From assembly GCF_030409235.1 (NCBI RefSeq), contig NZ_JAUFPO010000005.1, positions 246,175-310,174 of the forward strand: DNA of 64,000 nt, given 5' to 3'. Below, piece by piece: positions 35,025 through 43,895 of this stretch. The position numbers and the translations under genes are program-made. Source of the stretch: Halomonas almeriensis (GTDB lineage Bacteria; Pseudomonadota; Gammaproteobacteria; Pseudomonadales; Halomonadaceae). A model generated the notes under the pieces. It saw nothing but the letters and a program-made list of their open reading frames with translations. It searched no databases and had not been told where the DNA came from. The stretch's first letter is position 1. Every line of letters begins with the position of its first letter.

Positions 35025-36301
35025 TGATAGATGGGGCTTGCCCTCTGATAAAACGGCTCTTTCAAAGTCGATTCATTCGGGGGGTGACAACGCTAGCGTC
35101 CGCTAATATAGCCGGACAATTGATTCTTCTGGCAGCCATACCGCTGCTTACGCGCCTTTATAGCCCCGAAGAGTTTGGTGTGTTCGCTGTGTTTGCGGCC
35201 ATACTCGGGGTTGTAGGAGGTGTATCTAATTTGCGCTACGAACTGGCCATTCCGCTTCCTCGTCGTGATCGAGATGCTGGTCATCTTCTTCTAGCTTCAC
35301 TTCTAATAAATCTGATCTTTGCCGGAGTCGTCGTGATAATGGTGGCCCTCCTCAGAGGGGCAGTTGCGCGTTGGACTGAAACTCCGGCGATGGAACAGCT
35401 CTTGTGGTTGTTGCCGATAATATTACTAGTTTCAGGAAGCTACAGAGCCTTAAAGTTTTGGGCAGTTCGAGAGAAGAACTATAGCCAGATCGCCAGCACC
35501 CGAATTAACCAGAGCCTAGCAAATGCTTTCATACAAGTCGTGGGTGGCTTTGCGGGGCTGGGTGTCTGGAGTCTAGTTAGTGGGCAAGGGGTCGGCCAGA
35601 GTGTCGGAATTCGCACTTTGTCTAGGCTGATGCCAATGCGCCAGATTTTTTTGGAAAGCAAGTCAGAAACTTTACGGGTAAAAGCCTTGCTAAAGAAGTA
35701 TCGGCGTTTCCCAATATATGATGTTCCAGCTGTATTTTTTAACAGTATCAGTATTCAGCTTCCTAACTTTCTTATGGCAGTTCTCTTCAATCCTGCGGTA
35801 GCTGGTTTTTATTATTTGGCAGATAGGGTGCTGGCGGCTCCAATGATAATGGTCAGTCAGGCCGTCGCTCAGGTTTTGTACGGCGATATAAAAGGCCTGA
35901 AAGCATCGGGAGAGCTTGTGACCCGGTGCATGAAAGTCACTCTTGTGATGGCTTTTATAACTTTTCCTCCAATATTGTTTTTGGTTTTTTTTAGTGAGAC
36001 TATTTTTGTATTGGGGTTTGGTGAAGAGTGGAGTGAAGCTGGAATTTATGCTGGGTGGCTTATCTTTGGTCTTTCGGCTCGTTTTTTATATTCCCCTTTG
36101 TCTTTGGTATTGATGGCGTTGGATTGCCAAGCTGAAAACTTGCTTATCAATATCGTAATAGTGCTTCTAAAGCTTCTTTCTTTCGTTGTGTCTTTCTTTG
36201 CTGGAGAAGCTTTATTTGCAGTTGTAGGTGTTTCTTTGTCAATGGTTGTTGGCCATTTATTTGGTGTGTTTGTGGTTTTTTTTAAAGCTTCCAGGCATTA
36301 A
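35021..36301 (+). CDS. Wzx-type oligosaccharide flippase
   Basis: 426-aa polytopic protein of the MOP superfamily, about 12 hydrophobic spans. Opens with TLASANIAGQLILLAAIPLLTRLYSPEEFG, the usual start of O-unit flippases, and has GFYYLADRVLAAPM in the middle. Expected to move undecaprenyl-diphosphate-linked repeat units across the inner membrane. The DNA is AT-rich compared with the wbp genes, a sign of separate ancestry. Confidence 0.85.
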   Translation: MMIDGACPLIKRLFQSRFIRGVTTLASANIAGQLILLAAIPLLTRLYSPEEFGVFAVFAAILGVVGGVSNLRYELAIPLPRRDRDAGHLLLASLLINLIFAGVVVIMVALLRGAVARWTETPAMEQLLWLLPIILLVSGSYRALKFWAVREKNYSQIASTRINQSLANAFIQVVGGFAGLGVWSLVSGQGVGQSVGIRTLSRLMPMRQIFLESKSETLRVKALLKKYRRFPIYDVPAVFFNSISIQLPNFLMAVLFNPAVAGFYYLADRVLAAPMIMVSQAVAQVLYGDIKGLKASGELVTRCMKVTLVMAFITFPPILFLVFFSETIFVLGFGEEWSEAGIYAGWLIFGLSARFLYSPLSLVLMALDCQAENLLINIVIVLLKLLSFVVSFFAGEALFAVVGVSLSMVVGHLFGVFVVFFKASRH

Positions 36302-36641
36302 TTTTTTTGAGGCTGCTTGAGGTTATTTTTTTCCTACTGAGGAGGCTAAAGTGGCTTAAAACGATCTTCTTTCTTGTCGTTAGAGGTTTTGTGGTATTTG
36401 TTTTTTGGTTTTTTTCTAGATGGTCTTGCTTTCTTTTAAGATTTTTAATATTGGGATTTGGCATGTGTGGAACAAAAAATAAGGTCGAATGCGTAAAGGC
36501 GAGAGGTGGAGTGTTTCGAGGCTCTCCAAGGTCGTGCCATTTTTCTCGCGGCTCCCCTCCTTCTCATTGCAAACTCTTAGAGTTCTTTTGTGAATATATT
36601 TACTTTCTTCATGTGAGTACGTTCCGAAGGTGGTACTGTTG
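36302..36641. other. T-rich gap between flippase and polymerase genes
   Basis: 340 bases, strongly T-rich on the plus strand in the first half. A frame from 36307 is open for 111 codons but is low-complexity Phe/Leu/Arg without homology or a ribosome-binding site, so I do not call it. No terminator or repeat is recognised. It may be leftover from recombination. Confidence 0.4.
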
Positions 36642-37952
36642 ATGAAAGTGTCTGCACAACGTTTGCTGCTGCAATTGGAGTCGCGTGGTTCGTTTGTTAT
36701 TGCCGGGGTTGTGCTTTGGGGTGCCCTAGATCTCGCTTACCGTTTCTATGTTAATCCTTTGAATTATTATTCAGGATTTTATTTGAATTTTTCTTTTATA
36801 AAGTATTTTGAAGGTTTTTTTCTTTATGTTTTGTTGCTTTTTATAGCCCCCCGGCGTTTGTGTCGCCCGTCTGACTACTTCATTAATTTTTTGCTCTTCG
36901 GTTTGATATCTCCGTTGCTTCTTTATTATGGGGTGTCCGATCAGTCTAGGGAGCATCTTTATATTGTGATGTTGGGGTACGCGATCATTGAATGTTTTCG
37001 TCGAGGTCGTCTGGTTAAATTTCCCTTGGTGAAGAAAGGGCCATGGATAGCCTATTTGGTCCTAGCTTCTGGAGCAGTGGTGGTTTCTGTTTGGCTAGCG
37101 GCTTCTGGAGGAGCAGCTTTTTTTAATCTCGATCTCGCGGCGGTCTATGAGTACCGCCGGGATGTCGGTGCTCTTATCAACCAAGGCTTTATGGGATATA
37201 TGAATAATTGGGCTTATAAAATTTTTGGCCCAACTCTTCTTGCTATTGGGCTATGGCGTAGAAAATATTGGTTAGCGGGGCTTGTGTTTTTGCTGCATGT
37301 GTATTGGTTCGGTGTTAGCTCGCATAAGTCAGTCCTGTTTTATCCCTTCTTGGTTGTATTTCTTTGGGTATGGTTTCAAAAGGCTCGGGCATTGAGTGTT
37401 GTCCCTTTTGCGATGAGCGGAGTTGTGATCACTGCCTTGGTGATATTTTGTTGGTTTGATGAGGTTTTGCCAGCGGCGATGTTTATTCATCGAGTATTTT
37501 TTATTATTGCAGATAACACATTCTATTATTATGACTTTTTCTCTAGAAACGAATATGTGTTCTGGTCTAATTCGATAACGTCGTCCATAATTGACTATCC
37601 TTATGATATTAGGTATACAGAATTGATCGGACAGTCTCGAGGAACAGAGGCCTCTGTAAATAACACTTTCCTTTCCACGGGGTTTATGCACGCTGGTATT
37701 ATAGGAATTGTTTTTTATTCTGTGTTGGCAGGGCTTCTTTTTAGATTAGTTGATTGTTTGTCAGTTCAGGGAATTCCAGTTTGGTTTGCTGTTGCAGTGC
37801 TCATTGTGCCCAGTAGAGCGCTACTTTTGAGCGCCGACCTGCCTACAGCATTACTGACCGATGGTGTTGCTTTAGGTGTAATGGTGTTGTTTCTTCTTAG
37901 GAGCAGGCGTTGGGGAGGCACAGCTTATGATGATCGGAAATTGATTCAATAA
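36642..37952 (+). CDS. Wzy-like polysaccharide polymerase (putative)
   Basis: ~436-aa membrane protein with ten or more hydrophobic spans and a large loop near residues 290-350, the layout of Wzy polymerases; no strong sequence signature. It lies directly after the flippase and is AT-rich like it, as usual for serotype-specific wzx/wzy pairs. The start at 36642 is preferred because AAGGTGG lies 8 bases upstream; a GTG at 36630 would add four residues. Function inferred from topology and position. Confidence 0.65.
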   Translation: MKVSAQRLLLQLESRGSFVIAGVVLWGALDLAYRFYVNPLNYYSGFYLNFSFIKYFEGFFLYVLLLFIAPRRLCRPSDYFINFLLFGLISPLLLYYGVSDQSREHLYIVMLGYAIIECFRRGRLVKFPLVKKGPWIAYLVLASGAVVVSVWLAASGGAAFFNLDLAAVYEYRRDVGALINQGFMGYMNNWAYKIFGPTLLAIGLWRRKYWLAGLVFLLHVYWFGVSSHKSVLFYPFLVVFLWVWFQKARALSVVPFAMSGVVITALVIFCWFDEVLPAAMFIHRVFFIIADNTFYYYDFFSRNEYVFWSNSITSSIIDYPYDIRYTELIGQSRGTEASVNNTFLSTGFMHAGIIGIVFYSVLAGLLFRLVDCLSVQGIPVWFAVAVLIVPSRALLLSADLPTALLTDGVALGVMVLFLLRSRRWGGTAYDDRKLIQ

Positions 37953-37975
37953 TAGAGAGTTATAAAAGGTAAATA

Positions 37976-39097
37976 ATGATGCTGCTTCACTTTACAACAG
38001 TGCACCCCCGCACAGATACCCGCATCCGCGTAAAGCAGGTAGCCTCTTTGGCAAGAGCGTTTGAGCACCCCGTAGTATTCTATGTACAGGACGGGAAAGG
38101 TGACGAGCGCGACGAGGTGAATGGCATTGAGGTGGTCGATACGGGCGTGCCCCCTGGTGGGCGTCTGGTGCGGATGACCAAGGGCGCTTGGCGTATGTAT
38201 CGTGCCGTGCGGAGGGCGCGACCTTGTGTCGCGCATTTTCATGACCCGGAGTTGATTCCGGTGGGGCTGTTGTTGAAGCTTTCTGGCATCAAGGTGATCT
38301 ACGATGTGCATGAGGATTTGCCTCGACAGATTCTAGGCAAGCACTGGATTCGTCCTTGGTTGCGTCGGCCTGTAGCGCTATTGGTCGAGGGTTTTGAATG
38401 GGCGGGGGCGCGGTGGTTCGATGGAGTGGTTACAGCCACACCTACGATCACGGCGCGTTTTCCAGCCAAAAAGACAGTGACTGTACATAATTTCCCTATT
38501 CTGAGCGAATTGGTGCCGCCGGAGCCGAAACCGTTTGCCGAAGTTCCTCCACATGTGGCTTATGTTGGTAACATCACGGCAGCGCGGGGCGCTATAGAAA
38601 TGGTGAAGGCCTTGGAGCGCGTGACGGATGATCAGGCTCGATTACAACTGGGCGGCACGTTTACACCGTCCGGTTTGGAAGACGAAGTCAAAGCACTGCC
38701 GGGCTGGTCGCGTGTGGTCCCGCATGGCTGGGTAGAGCGTAGCAGCGTAGCGAATTTGCTTGGTAATGTGCGTTCTGGGTTGGTCGTTTTACACCCCACT
38801 CGTAACCACCCGGATGCACTACCGGTGAAAATGTTCGAATACATGGCCGCAGGTCTACCGGTGATTGCTTCGGACTTTCCGTTGTGGCGTCAGATCATCG
38901 ACCGAGCAGGGTGTGGCCAGCTGGTTGACCCGCTGGACCCGCAGGCCATCGCTGAGGCAATCGACTGGATACTGGCACACCCTAATGAAGCTGAGTCCAT
39001 GGGACGGTGCGGGCGTGAGGCGGTTGAGTCCACCTATAACTGGGAGAGTGAGTCCGAGACTCTGATTGGATTTTACCAGCAACTTTTGGATAATTAG
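37976..39097 (+). CDS. Family 4 glycosyltransferase
   Basis: 373-aa GT-B enzyme. N-terminal acceptor half with HFHDPELIPVG and YDVHEDLPRQ; C-terminal donor half with HVAYVGNITAARG and the nucleotide-sugar site PVKMFEYMAAGLPVIASDFP. AAAGGT precedes tandem ATGs at 37976 and 37979. It is more GC-rich than its neighbours on both sides, so it may have a different origin. It adds one sugar of the repeat unit; donor unknown. Confidence 0.85.
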   Translation: MMLLHFTTVHPRTDTRIRVKQVASLARAFEHPVVFYVQDGKGDERDEVNGIEVVDTGVPPGGRLVRMTKGAWRMYRAVRRARPCVAHFHDPELIPVGLLLKLSGIKVIYDVHEDLPRQILGKHWIRPWLRRPVALLVEGFEWAGARWFDGVVTATPTITARFPAKKTVTVHNFPILSELVPPEPKPFAEVPPHVAYVGNITAARGAIEMVKALERVTDDQARLQLGGTFTPSGLEDEVKALPGWSRVVPHGWVERSSVANLLGNVRSGLVVLHPTRNHPDALPVKMFEYMAAGLPVIASDFPLWRQIIDRAGCGQLVDPLDPQAIAEAIDWILAHPNEAESMGRCGREAVESTYNWESESETLIGFYQQLLDN

Positions 39098-39371
39098 TTT
39101 TTCTGATTCTATATTTTTCTTAGCTAGACTTAGCAGTTGGCAGGGAGTGAGCGAATTCTCAGCACTAACTAGTCGTGTGAAAAATTCTATCTCACTGCGT
39201 ATACAACTTGGTATCCATGAATCTGCTGTCGAATAAATGGCTGTAGAAGCTTCCTTGAGATTTACAGAGGATGGTTTCCTGTATATGCTTTGATTGTGCG
39301 GAGTGATTTTGAATCTGTCCAGTTTAGTTGGTTAATATTATACTTTTGCATAATTGGTTTAAGAGGTTTGT
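39098..39371. other. AT-rich gap before the first sulfotransferase
   Basis: 274 bases, no open frame of note. TTGAAT (39309-39314) and TATTAT/TATACT boxes near 39336-39344 could form a weak promoter, but spacing is poor for each pairing. Otherwise nothing recognised. Confidence 0.3.
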
Positions 39372-40202
39372 GTGGCTAACCCAAATTTTATTGGTGTTGG
39401 AGGTCATAAGTGTGCTTCCACGTGGCTGGCGGAGTGCATGAGAGACCACCCTGAGGTGTTTGTTTCAAACCCTAAAGAGACTGGCTATTTCGTTGATCAT
39501 TTGGATAAAGGTGTTGAATGGTATTTGCAGCACTTTTCAGGAGCGTCTACTGACCATCATGCGGTTGGTGAGTTTACGAGCTATTATTTATATAATGAAG
39601 ATGCCTTGAAAAATATAAAAGATACGATTGGAAAAGTAAAGATTGTCGTTGTAATTCGTGATCCGGTCGAACGTGCAGTATCGCAAATAAAACATGGTAT
39701 CAGGAATGGAACTCTGCCGCATCAAAAACGGATTGAGCGTAGAGATCTCGAAGCTATTATAAAGAAGTATCCTAGGGTTGTGGATAGGTCTAGGTATTAT
39801 TTTGGCTTAAGTATGATAGTTGATTTGTTCGGTCGTGAAAATCTATTGGTTTTTAACCAAGCTGATTTTGTTGATTACCCACAGGAGTGTCTAGTCCATT
39901 TGTGGAAATTCTTGGGTGTTGATGATTCTTTTGTTCCCAGTAGAGCAACAAAAAAAATAAGTTCAGGGATTGTGCCTCGTTATCAAGCCTTAGAGAATTT
40001 TAGGCAGTCAGTTTTTAGGAAGGTAATGTATTGGCCTGGTGTTGTGCCATTTGTGCGGAAGAGTGGCTTGGGTGAAATTTATCGTAGACTAAACGGGTCT
40101 CGTTCGAAAGTCTATCTTGAAGAAGATGGCGTTGAGTTGCTGAAAGAGTTGCTGGTTGACGATTGGAATAGCTCTGTTGAGTTTTGTTTTGATCCAAAAT
40201 GA
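39372..40202 (+). CDS. Sulfotransferase family protein (first)
   Basis: 276-aa cytosolic enzyme expected to transfer sulfate from PAPS to a sugar. The 5'-phosphosulfate loop is GGHKCASTWLAECM near the N-terminus (the KxxSTW form) and the 3'-phosphate site is VVVIRDPVERAVSQ, followed by a conserved YFGL. GTG start at 39372 with AAGAGGT upstream. Strongly AT-rich. The acceptor is unknown, but the surrounding operon makes a polysaccharide repeat unit the likely target. Confidence 0.82.
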   Translation: MANPNFIGVGGHKCASTWLAECMRDHPEVFVSNPKETGYFVDHLDKGVEWYLQHFSGASTDHHAVGEFTSYYLYNEDALKNIKDTIGKVKIVVVIRDPVERAVSQIKHGIRNGTLPHQKRIERRDLEAIIKKYPRVVDRSRYYFGLSMIVDLFGRENLLVFNQADFVDYPQECLVHLWKFLGVDDSFVPSRATKKISSGIVPRYQALENFRQSVFRKVMYWPGVVPFVRKSGLGEIYRRLNGSRSKVYLEEDGVELLKELLVDDWNSSVEFCFDPK

Positions 40203-40308
40203 TATAGTCTCGAGTTTGTTTTTGGTGTGTCCTTTTCTGCTAATTAACTGAGCCTTTTTTTGAGCTTTTGTATAAGGTTGTCTCAGTAGTTTTCTTGCAT
40301 GGTGATTT

Positions 40309-41091
40309 ATGGAAAATAATAGCCCAGTGGTGTCGATTATAACGCCTGCATATAATTGCGAAGGGACGTTATCCGAAACCATTCAGTCCGTTCAGGCCCA
40401 AGTGTTTCTGGACTGGGAGATGATTATCGTTGATGATGGATCAGTGGATGGAACATTCGCGCTTGCCGAGTCTTATGCGGCGGAAGATAGTCGTGTGCGT
40501 GTGTTTCAAATGGAAGCTAACCAAGGGGCAGGGCCTGCCCGTAATTTTGGTATTGAGTTGGCTCGTGGCCGCTTTTTAGCTTTTTTAGATTCCGATGATC
40601 TTTGGTATAAAGATAAGCTGTATAGTCAAGTGAACTTTATGATCGAGAATGATGTAGTGTTTTCGTATCATGATTACGATGTTGTTGATGAATGGGGGGA
40701 GGTGATAAATAGGGTCTTGTCGCCGAATTTTTTTTATTGGAAAGACTATATTAAGAATACCGCTATAGGCGTTCTATCAATAATTATTGATCGCAATGAA
40801 GTGAGTATTCCAAAAATGGCCTCGCAGCCAGCTACAGAAGCTGTAAATGTTTGGGTTTCTGTGATGCGTGACCACGGGGCGGCAATTAAGGCTCCTGGCT
40901 GTTATTCGAGTTATCGAATACGGCGAGGGTCAGTTTCTAGAAATAAGATTAGGTCAGCATATTGGTATTGGCGGTCTTTGGTCGATAATGTTGGGTTAAG
41001 CCGACTTTACTCTTCTTATGTGGTTTGCATTGCTGCTTCGCGGTCTTTAGTTAAAAATAATAATTTATTGAAGGCAATACTTAAAAAATGA
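40309..41091 (+). CDS. Family 2 glycosyltransferase
   Basis: 260-aa GT-A enzyme with VVSIITPAYNCEGTLSETI, the nucleotide-binding IIVDDGSVDGT, NQGAGPARNFGI and the metal-binding LDSDD. Short for the family, with no membrane helices. AT-rich. Overlaps the following sulfotransferase gene by ATGA. Donor and acceptor unknown. Confidence 0.87.
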   Translation: MENNSPVVSIITPAYNCEGTLSETIQSVQAQVFLDWEMIIVDDGSVDGTFALAESYAAEDSRVRVFQMEANQGAGPARNFGIELARGRFLAFLDSDDLWYKDKLYSQVNFMIENDVVFSYHDYDVVDEWGEVINRVLSPNFFYWKDYIKNTAIGVLSIIIDRNEVSIPKMASQPATEAVNVWVSVMRDHGAAIKAPGCYSSYRIRRGSVSRNKIRSAYWYWRSLVDNVGLSRLYSSYVVCIAASRSLVKNNNLLKAILKK

Positions 41092-41954
41092 GTGAAAGTA
41101 TTAATAAAGCAATGGTTATCGGAGCACCACGATCTGGCACCAACATACTGCGTGATGTGTTGTGTAAGTTCGACGGGGTGGCTACCTGGCCATGTGACGA
41201 GGTCAATTACCTTTGGCGGCACGGTAACGTGCGTTATCCCTCCGATGAGATACCCGCCGAATGTGCTACTTCTGCCGTGCAGGCTTACATGCAGAAGCAG
41301 TTTGACTGGGTCGCAAAGCGCTATCAGGCCCATACCGTCGTTGAGAAGACCTGTGCCAATAGCCTACGGGTGCCCTTCGTGGATGGTGCCGTGCCGGAGG
41401 CAAAGTATGTCTACATCCATCGCGATGGCATCGATACCACCGGTTCCGCCAAGCTTCGTTGGCAGGCCAAGCTGGATATTCCCTATCTGTTGGAGAAAGT
41501 ACGGTTCGTTCCTCTGACGGATTTGCCCTATTACGGCACGCGCTACCTGTGGAGCCGTGCTTATCGGTTGTTTTCGCGTGAGAAGCGTCTGGCGTTCTGG
41601 GGGCCGGCACTGGACGATATGCCGGAGCTCCTGGAGCGATATAGCCTGAACGAGGTCTGTGCCTTGCAGTGGCAGCGTTGTGTCGAGAACGCGGAAAGGG
41701 CCTTCGCCGAGATGCCTCAGGATAAGGTGATTCGCGTTCGCTACGAGGACTTCGTGCGTGACCCCCGAGAAGAGCTGTCCAGGATCGTTGACTTTCTGGG
41801 GCTCGAGGTTCCCGCCGATGCCATCCGTGAGGCCGTGTCGAGCGTGTCCAGCAAGAGTATTGGCAAGGGGCGCGCATCGCTGGAAGAAGCTGAAGTGACG
41901 CGACTGGAATCCCTGGTAGGAGAGACACTGGATCGTTATGGCTACCGTGCTTGA
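41088..41954 (+). CDS. Sulfotransferase family protein (second)
   Basis: 288-aa protein with PAPS loop MVIGAPRSGTNILRDVL, 3'-phosphate segment YVYIHRDGIDTTGSAKLRW and a C-terminal VIRVRYEDFVRDP, the sulfotransferase_3-like arrangement. The first ~60 bases keep the AT-rich style of the GT2 gene; the rest is GC-rich, so the junction of modules lies near 41150. It overlaps the sugar transferase by 17 bases. Not closely similar to the first sulfotransferase, suggesting a different position or sugar. Confidence 0.8.
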   Translation: MSESINKAMVIGAPRSGTNILRDVLCKFDGVATWPCDEVNYLWRHGNVRYPSDEIPAECATSAVQAYMQKQFDWVAKRYQAHTVVEKTCANSLRVPFVDGAVPEAKYVYIHRDGIDTTGSAKLRWQAKLDIPYLLEKVRFVPLTDLPYYGTRYLWSRAYRLFSREKRLAFWGPALDDMPELLERYSLNEVCALQWQRCVENAERAFAEMPQDKVIRVRYEDFVRDPREELSRIVDFLGLEVPADAIREAVSSVSSKSIGKGRASLEEAEVTRLESLVGETLDRYGYRA

Positions 41955-42561
41955 ACGTGAGGGGCTGGATGCCGGTCAGGCGGCCATCAAACGTGCCTTC
42001 GACCTGGTGGTGTCGGCCATCGGCCTGGTGCTGAGCGGTTGGCTGATTCTGCTAGCCTGGCTGGCCGCCAGCTGGGATACCCGCAGCAACGGATTCTTCG
42101 TGCAGCGGCGGGTGGGCAAGGATGGCCGCCTGTTTCGGGTGGTCAAGATCAAGACCATGAGGCCCAGCCGGGAGCTGAGTACCACGGTGACCCGCTCCGG
42201 GGATCCGCGCATCACTCCCCTCGGGCGTTTCTTCCGCAAGGTCAAGATCGACGAGCTGCCCCAGCTGTGGAACGTGCTGCTGGGTGACATGAGTTTCGTG
42301 GGCCCCCGGCCGGACGTTCCCGGCTTCGCCGACCGTCTGACGGGAGAGGAACGCCGGCTCTTGAGCATCCGCCCCGGCATCACCGGCCCGGCGACGCTCA
42401 AGTATCGCAACGAGGAAGAACTGCTGGCCGCGGCGGAAGACCCGGAAGCCTACAATCGCGAAGTGATCTGGCCCGACAAGGTGCGTATCAACCTCGAGTA
42501 CATCCGCGACTGGAGCCTGAGCGCGGACCTGCGCTACATCTGGAAAACGGTGGTGGGATAG
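41938..42561 (+). CDS. Initiating sugar-phosphate (phosphoglycosyl) transferase
   Basis: 207-aa bacterial sugar transferase of the small monotopic PglC-like type: one N-terminal re-entrant membrane segment (AFDLVVSAIGLVLSGWLILL), then QRRVGKDGRLFRVVKIKTM, the catalytic Asp-Glu dyad in KIDELPQLWNVL and FVGPRPDVPGF. It loads the first sugar phosphate onto undecaprenyl phosphate. The downstream PLP aminotransferase and WbpM-type dehydratase suggest a 4-amino-4,6-dideoxy-HexNAc as that sugar. Confidence 0.87.
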   Translation: MATVLEREGLDAGQAAIKRAFDLVVSAIGLVLSGWLILLAWLAASWDTRSNGFFVQRRVGKDGRLFRVVKIKTMRPSRELSTTVTRSGDPRITPLGRFFRKVKIDELPQLWNVLLGDMSFVGPRPDVPGFADRLTGEERRLLSIRPGITGPATLKYRNEEELLAAAEDPEAYNREVIWPDKVRINLEYIRDWSLSADLRYIWKTVVG

Positions 42562-42563
42562 TC

Positions 42564-42619
42564 GCTGCGTGCTGCGTGCTGCGTGCTGCGTGCTGCGTGC
42601 TGCGTGCTGCGTGCTGCGG
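42564..42619. repeat. Heptanucleotide tandem repeat GCTGCGT
   Basis: Seven perfect copies of GCTGCGT (42564-42612) and an eighth with one change (GCTGCGG) fill most of the gap between the sugar transferase stop and the aminotransferase start. Seven is not a multiple of three, so slippage would move any upstream start out of frame. The tract also carries repeated GTG triplets, and one frame is open from it into the aminotransferase. Confidence 0.95.
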
Positions 42620-42672
42620 GTGTCGATAAAACTCCGGGCTGTATTGTCGAATTCTTTTTCGCTGGTGTTGAA

Positions 42673-43863
42673 ATGCTGAATGGACCCTTTTCCCCCTGGC
42701 CTTCCTTTACCGAGGAAGAAGCCCAGGCGGTGCAGCGCGTGCTGCTTTCCAACAAGGTGAACTACTGGACCGGTACCGAGGGCCGTGAATTCGAGCGTGA
42801 ATTCGCGGCCTTTGCGCAAACGGACCATGCCGTTGCCGTGGCCAACGGCACCACGGCGCTGGATCTGGCCCTGAAGGGCTTGGGGATCGGAGAGGGCGAA
42901 GGTCGAGGGCGCGACGAGGTGATCGTCACCTCGCGCACCTTCCTGGCTTCGGCTTCGAGCATCGTCACTGCCGGGGCGGTGCCGGTGTTCGCCGATGTGG
43001 ATCGTGATTCCCAGAACATCGCCGCCGAGACGGTGGCCGAGAAGATCACCCCCAACACTCGGGCGATCCTCGCCGTTCATCTGGCGGGCTGGCCCTGTGA
43101 GATGGACGAGTTGATGGTGTTGGCTGAGCGGCACGGCCTTTACGTGATCGAGGACTGCGCCCAGGCCCACGGTGCCACCTATCGGGGCCGCAGCGTAGGT
43201 AGCATCGGCCATGTGGGTTGCTGGTCGTTCTGTCAGGACAAGATCATGACCACCGGCGGCGAAGGCGGCATGGTCACGACCAACGATGAAGCCCTGTGGC
43301 GCCGAATGTGGGCCTACAAGGATCACGGCAAGAGCTGGAACGCCGTCTACGAGCGTGAACATCCGCTGGGCTTTCGGTGGTTGCACGAGAGCTTCGGCAC
43401 CAACTGGCGGCTCACCGAAATGCAGGCCGCCATCGGGCGCATCCAGCTCGCGCGCATGCCCGAGTGGAAGGCCGCCAGGCAGGCCAATGCCCAACGGATC
43501 TGGCAAACGGCCGCCGACTGCCAGGGGCTGCGGGTGCCGGCCATCCCCGAGCATGTCGAGCATGCAGCCTACAAGTGCTACGTGTTCGTCGAGCCTGACT
43601 ATCTGGCCGATGGCTGGGACAGGGGTCGTATCCAGCAGGAAATCGTTGCCCGCGGCGTACCTTGCTTCTCGGGCTCCTGTTCCGAGGTCTATCGCGAGAA
43701 GGCCTTCGATGGTACGGAGTGGCGGCCCGAGAAACCGCTGTCTGTCGCGCGTGAGCTGGGCGAGACCAGCCTGATGTTTCTGTGCCATCCGACCTTGACC
43801 AAGGCTGAGATCGACCAGACCTGCCAAGTCATCAAGGATGTGATGACTCAGGCATCTCGGTGA
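42673..43863 (+). CDS. UDP-4-keto-6-deoxy-HexNAc aminotransferase, PglE-like (DegT family)
   Basis: 396-aa PLP aminotransferase. PLP lysine K190 in CQDKIMTTGGEGG; AVANGTTALDLALKG; IEDCAQAHGATYRG. The ATG at 42673 gives MLNGPFSPWPSFTEEE, a typical N-terminus, but has no good ribosome-binding site. A GTG frame runs upstream into the heptanucleotide tract, so the true start may be there. Likely acts after the dehydratase at 45371 to make a UDP-4-amino sugar. Confidence 0.82.
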   Translation: MLNGPFSPWPSFTEEEAQAVQRVLLSNKVNYWTGTEGREFEREFAAFAQTDHAVAVANGTTALDLALKGLGIGEGEGRGRDEVIVTSRTFLASASSIVTAGAVPVFADVDRDSQNIAAETVAEKITPNTRAILAVHLAGWPCEMDELMVLAERHGLYVIEDCAQAHGATYRGRSVGSIGHVGCWSFCQDKIMTTGGEGGMVTTNDEALWRRMWAYKDHGKSWNAVYEREHPLGFRWLHESFGTNWRLTEMQAAIGRIQLARMPEWKAARQANAQRIWQTAADCQGLRVPAIPEHVEHAAYKCYVFVEPDYLADGWDRGRIQQEIVARGVPCFSGSCSEVYREKAFDGTEWRPEKPLSVARELGETSLMFLCHPTLTKAEIDQTCQVIKDVMTQASR

Positions 43864-43895
43864 TGAGTTCTGGCAACGTACAGAGAAATAATTAG

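Noticed and set aside
36307..36642. 111-codon frame between flippase and polymerase
   Set aside because: Low-complexity Phe/Leu/Arg product from T-rich DNA, no ribosome-binding site or homology.
42564..42619. Short CRISPR-like array
   Set aside because: Units are 7 bases with no spacers; it is a simple tandem repeat. No CRISPR array or cas gene was seen anywhere in the window.
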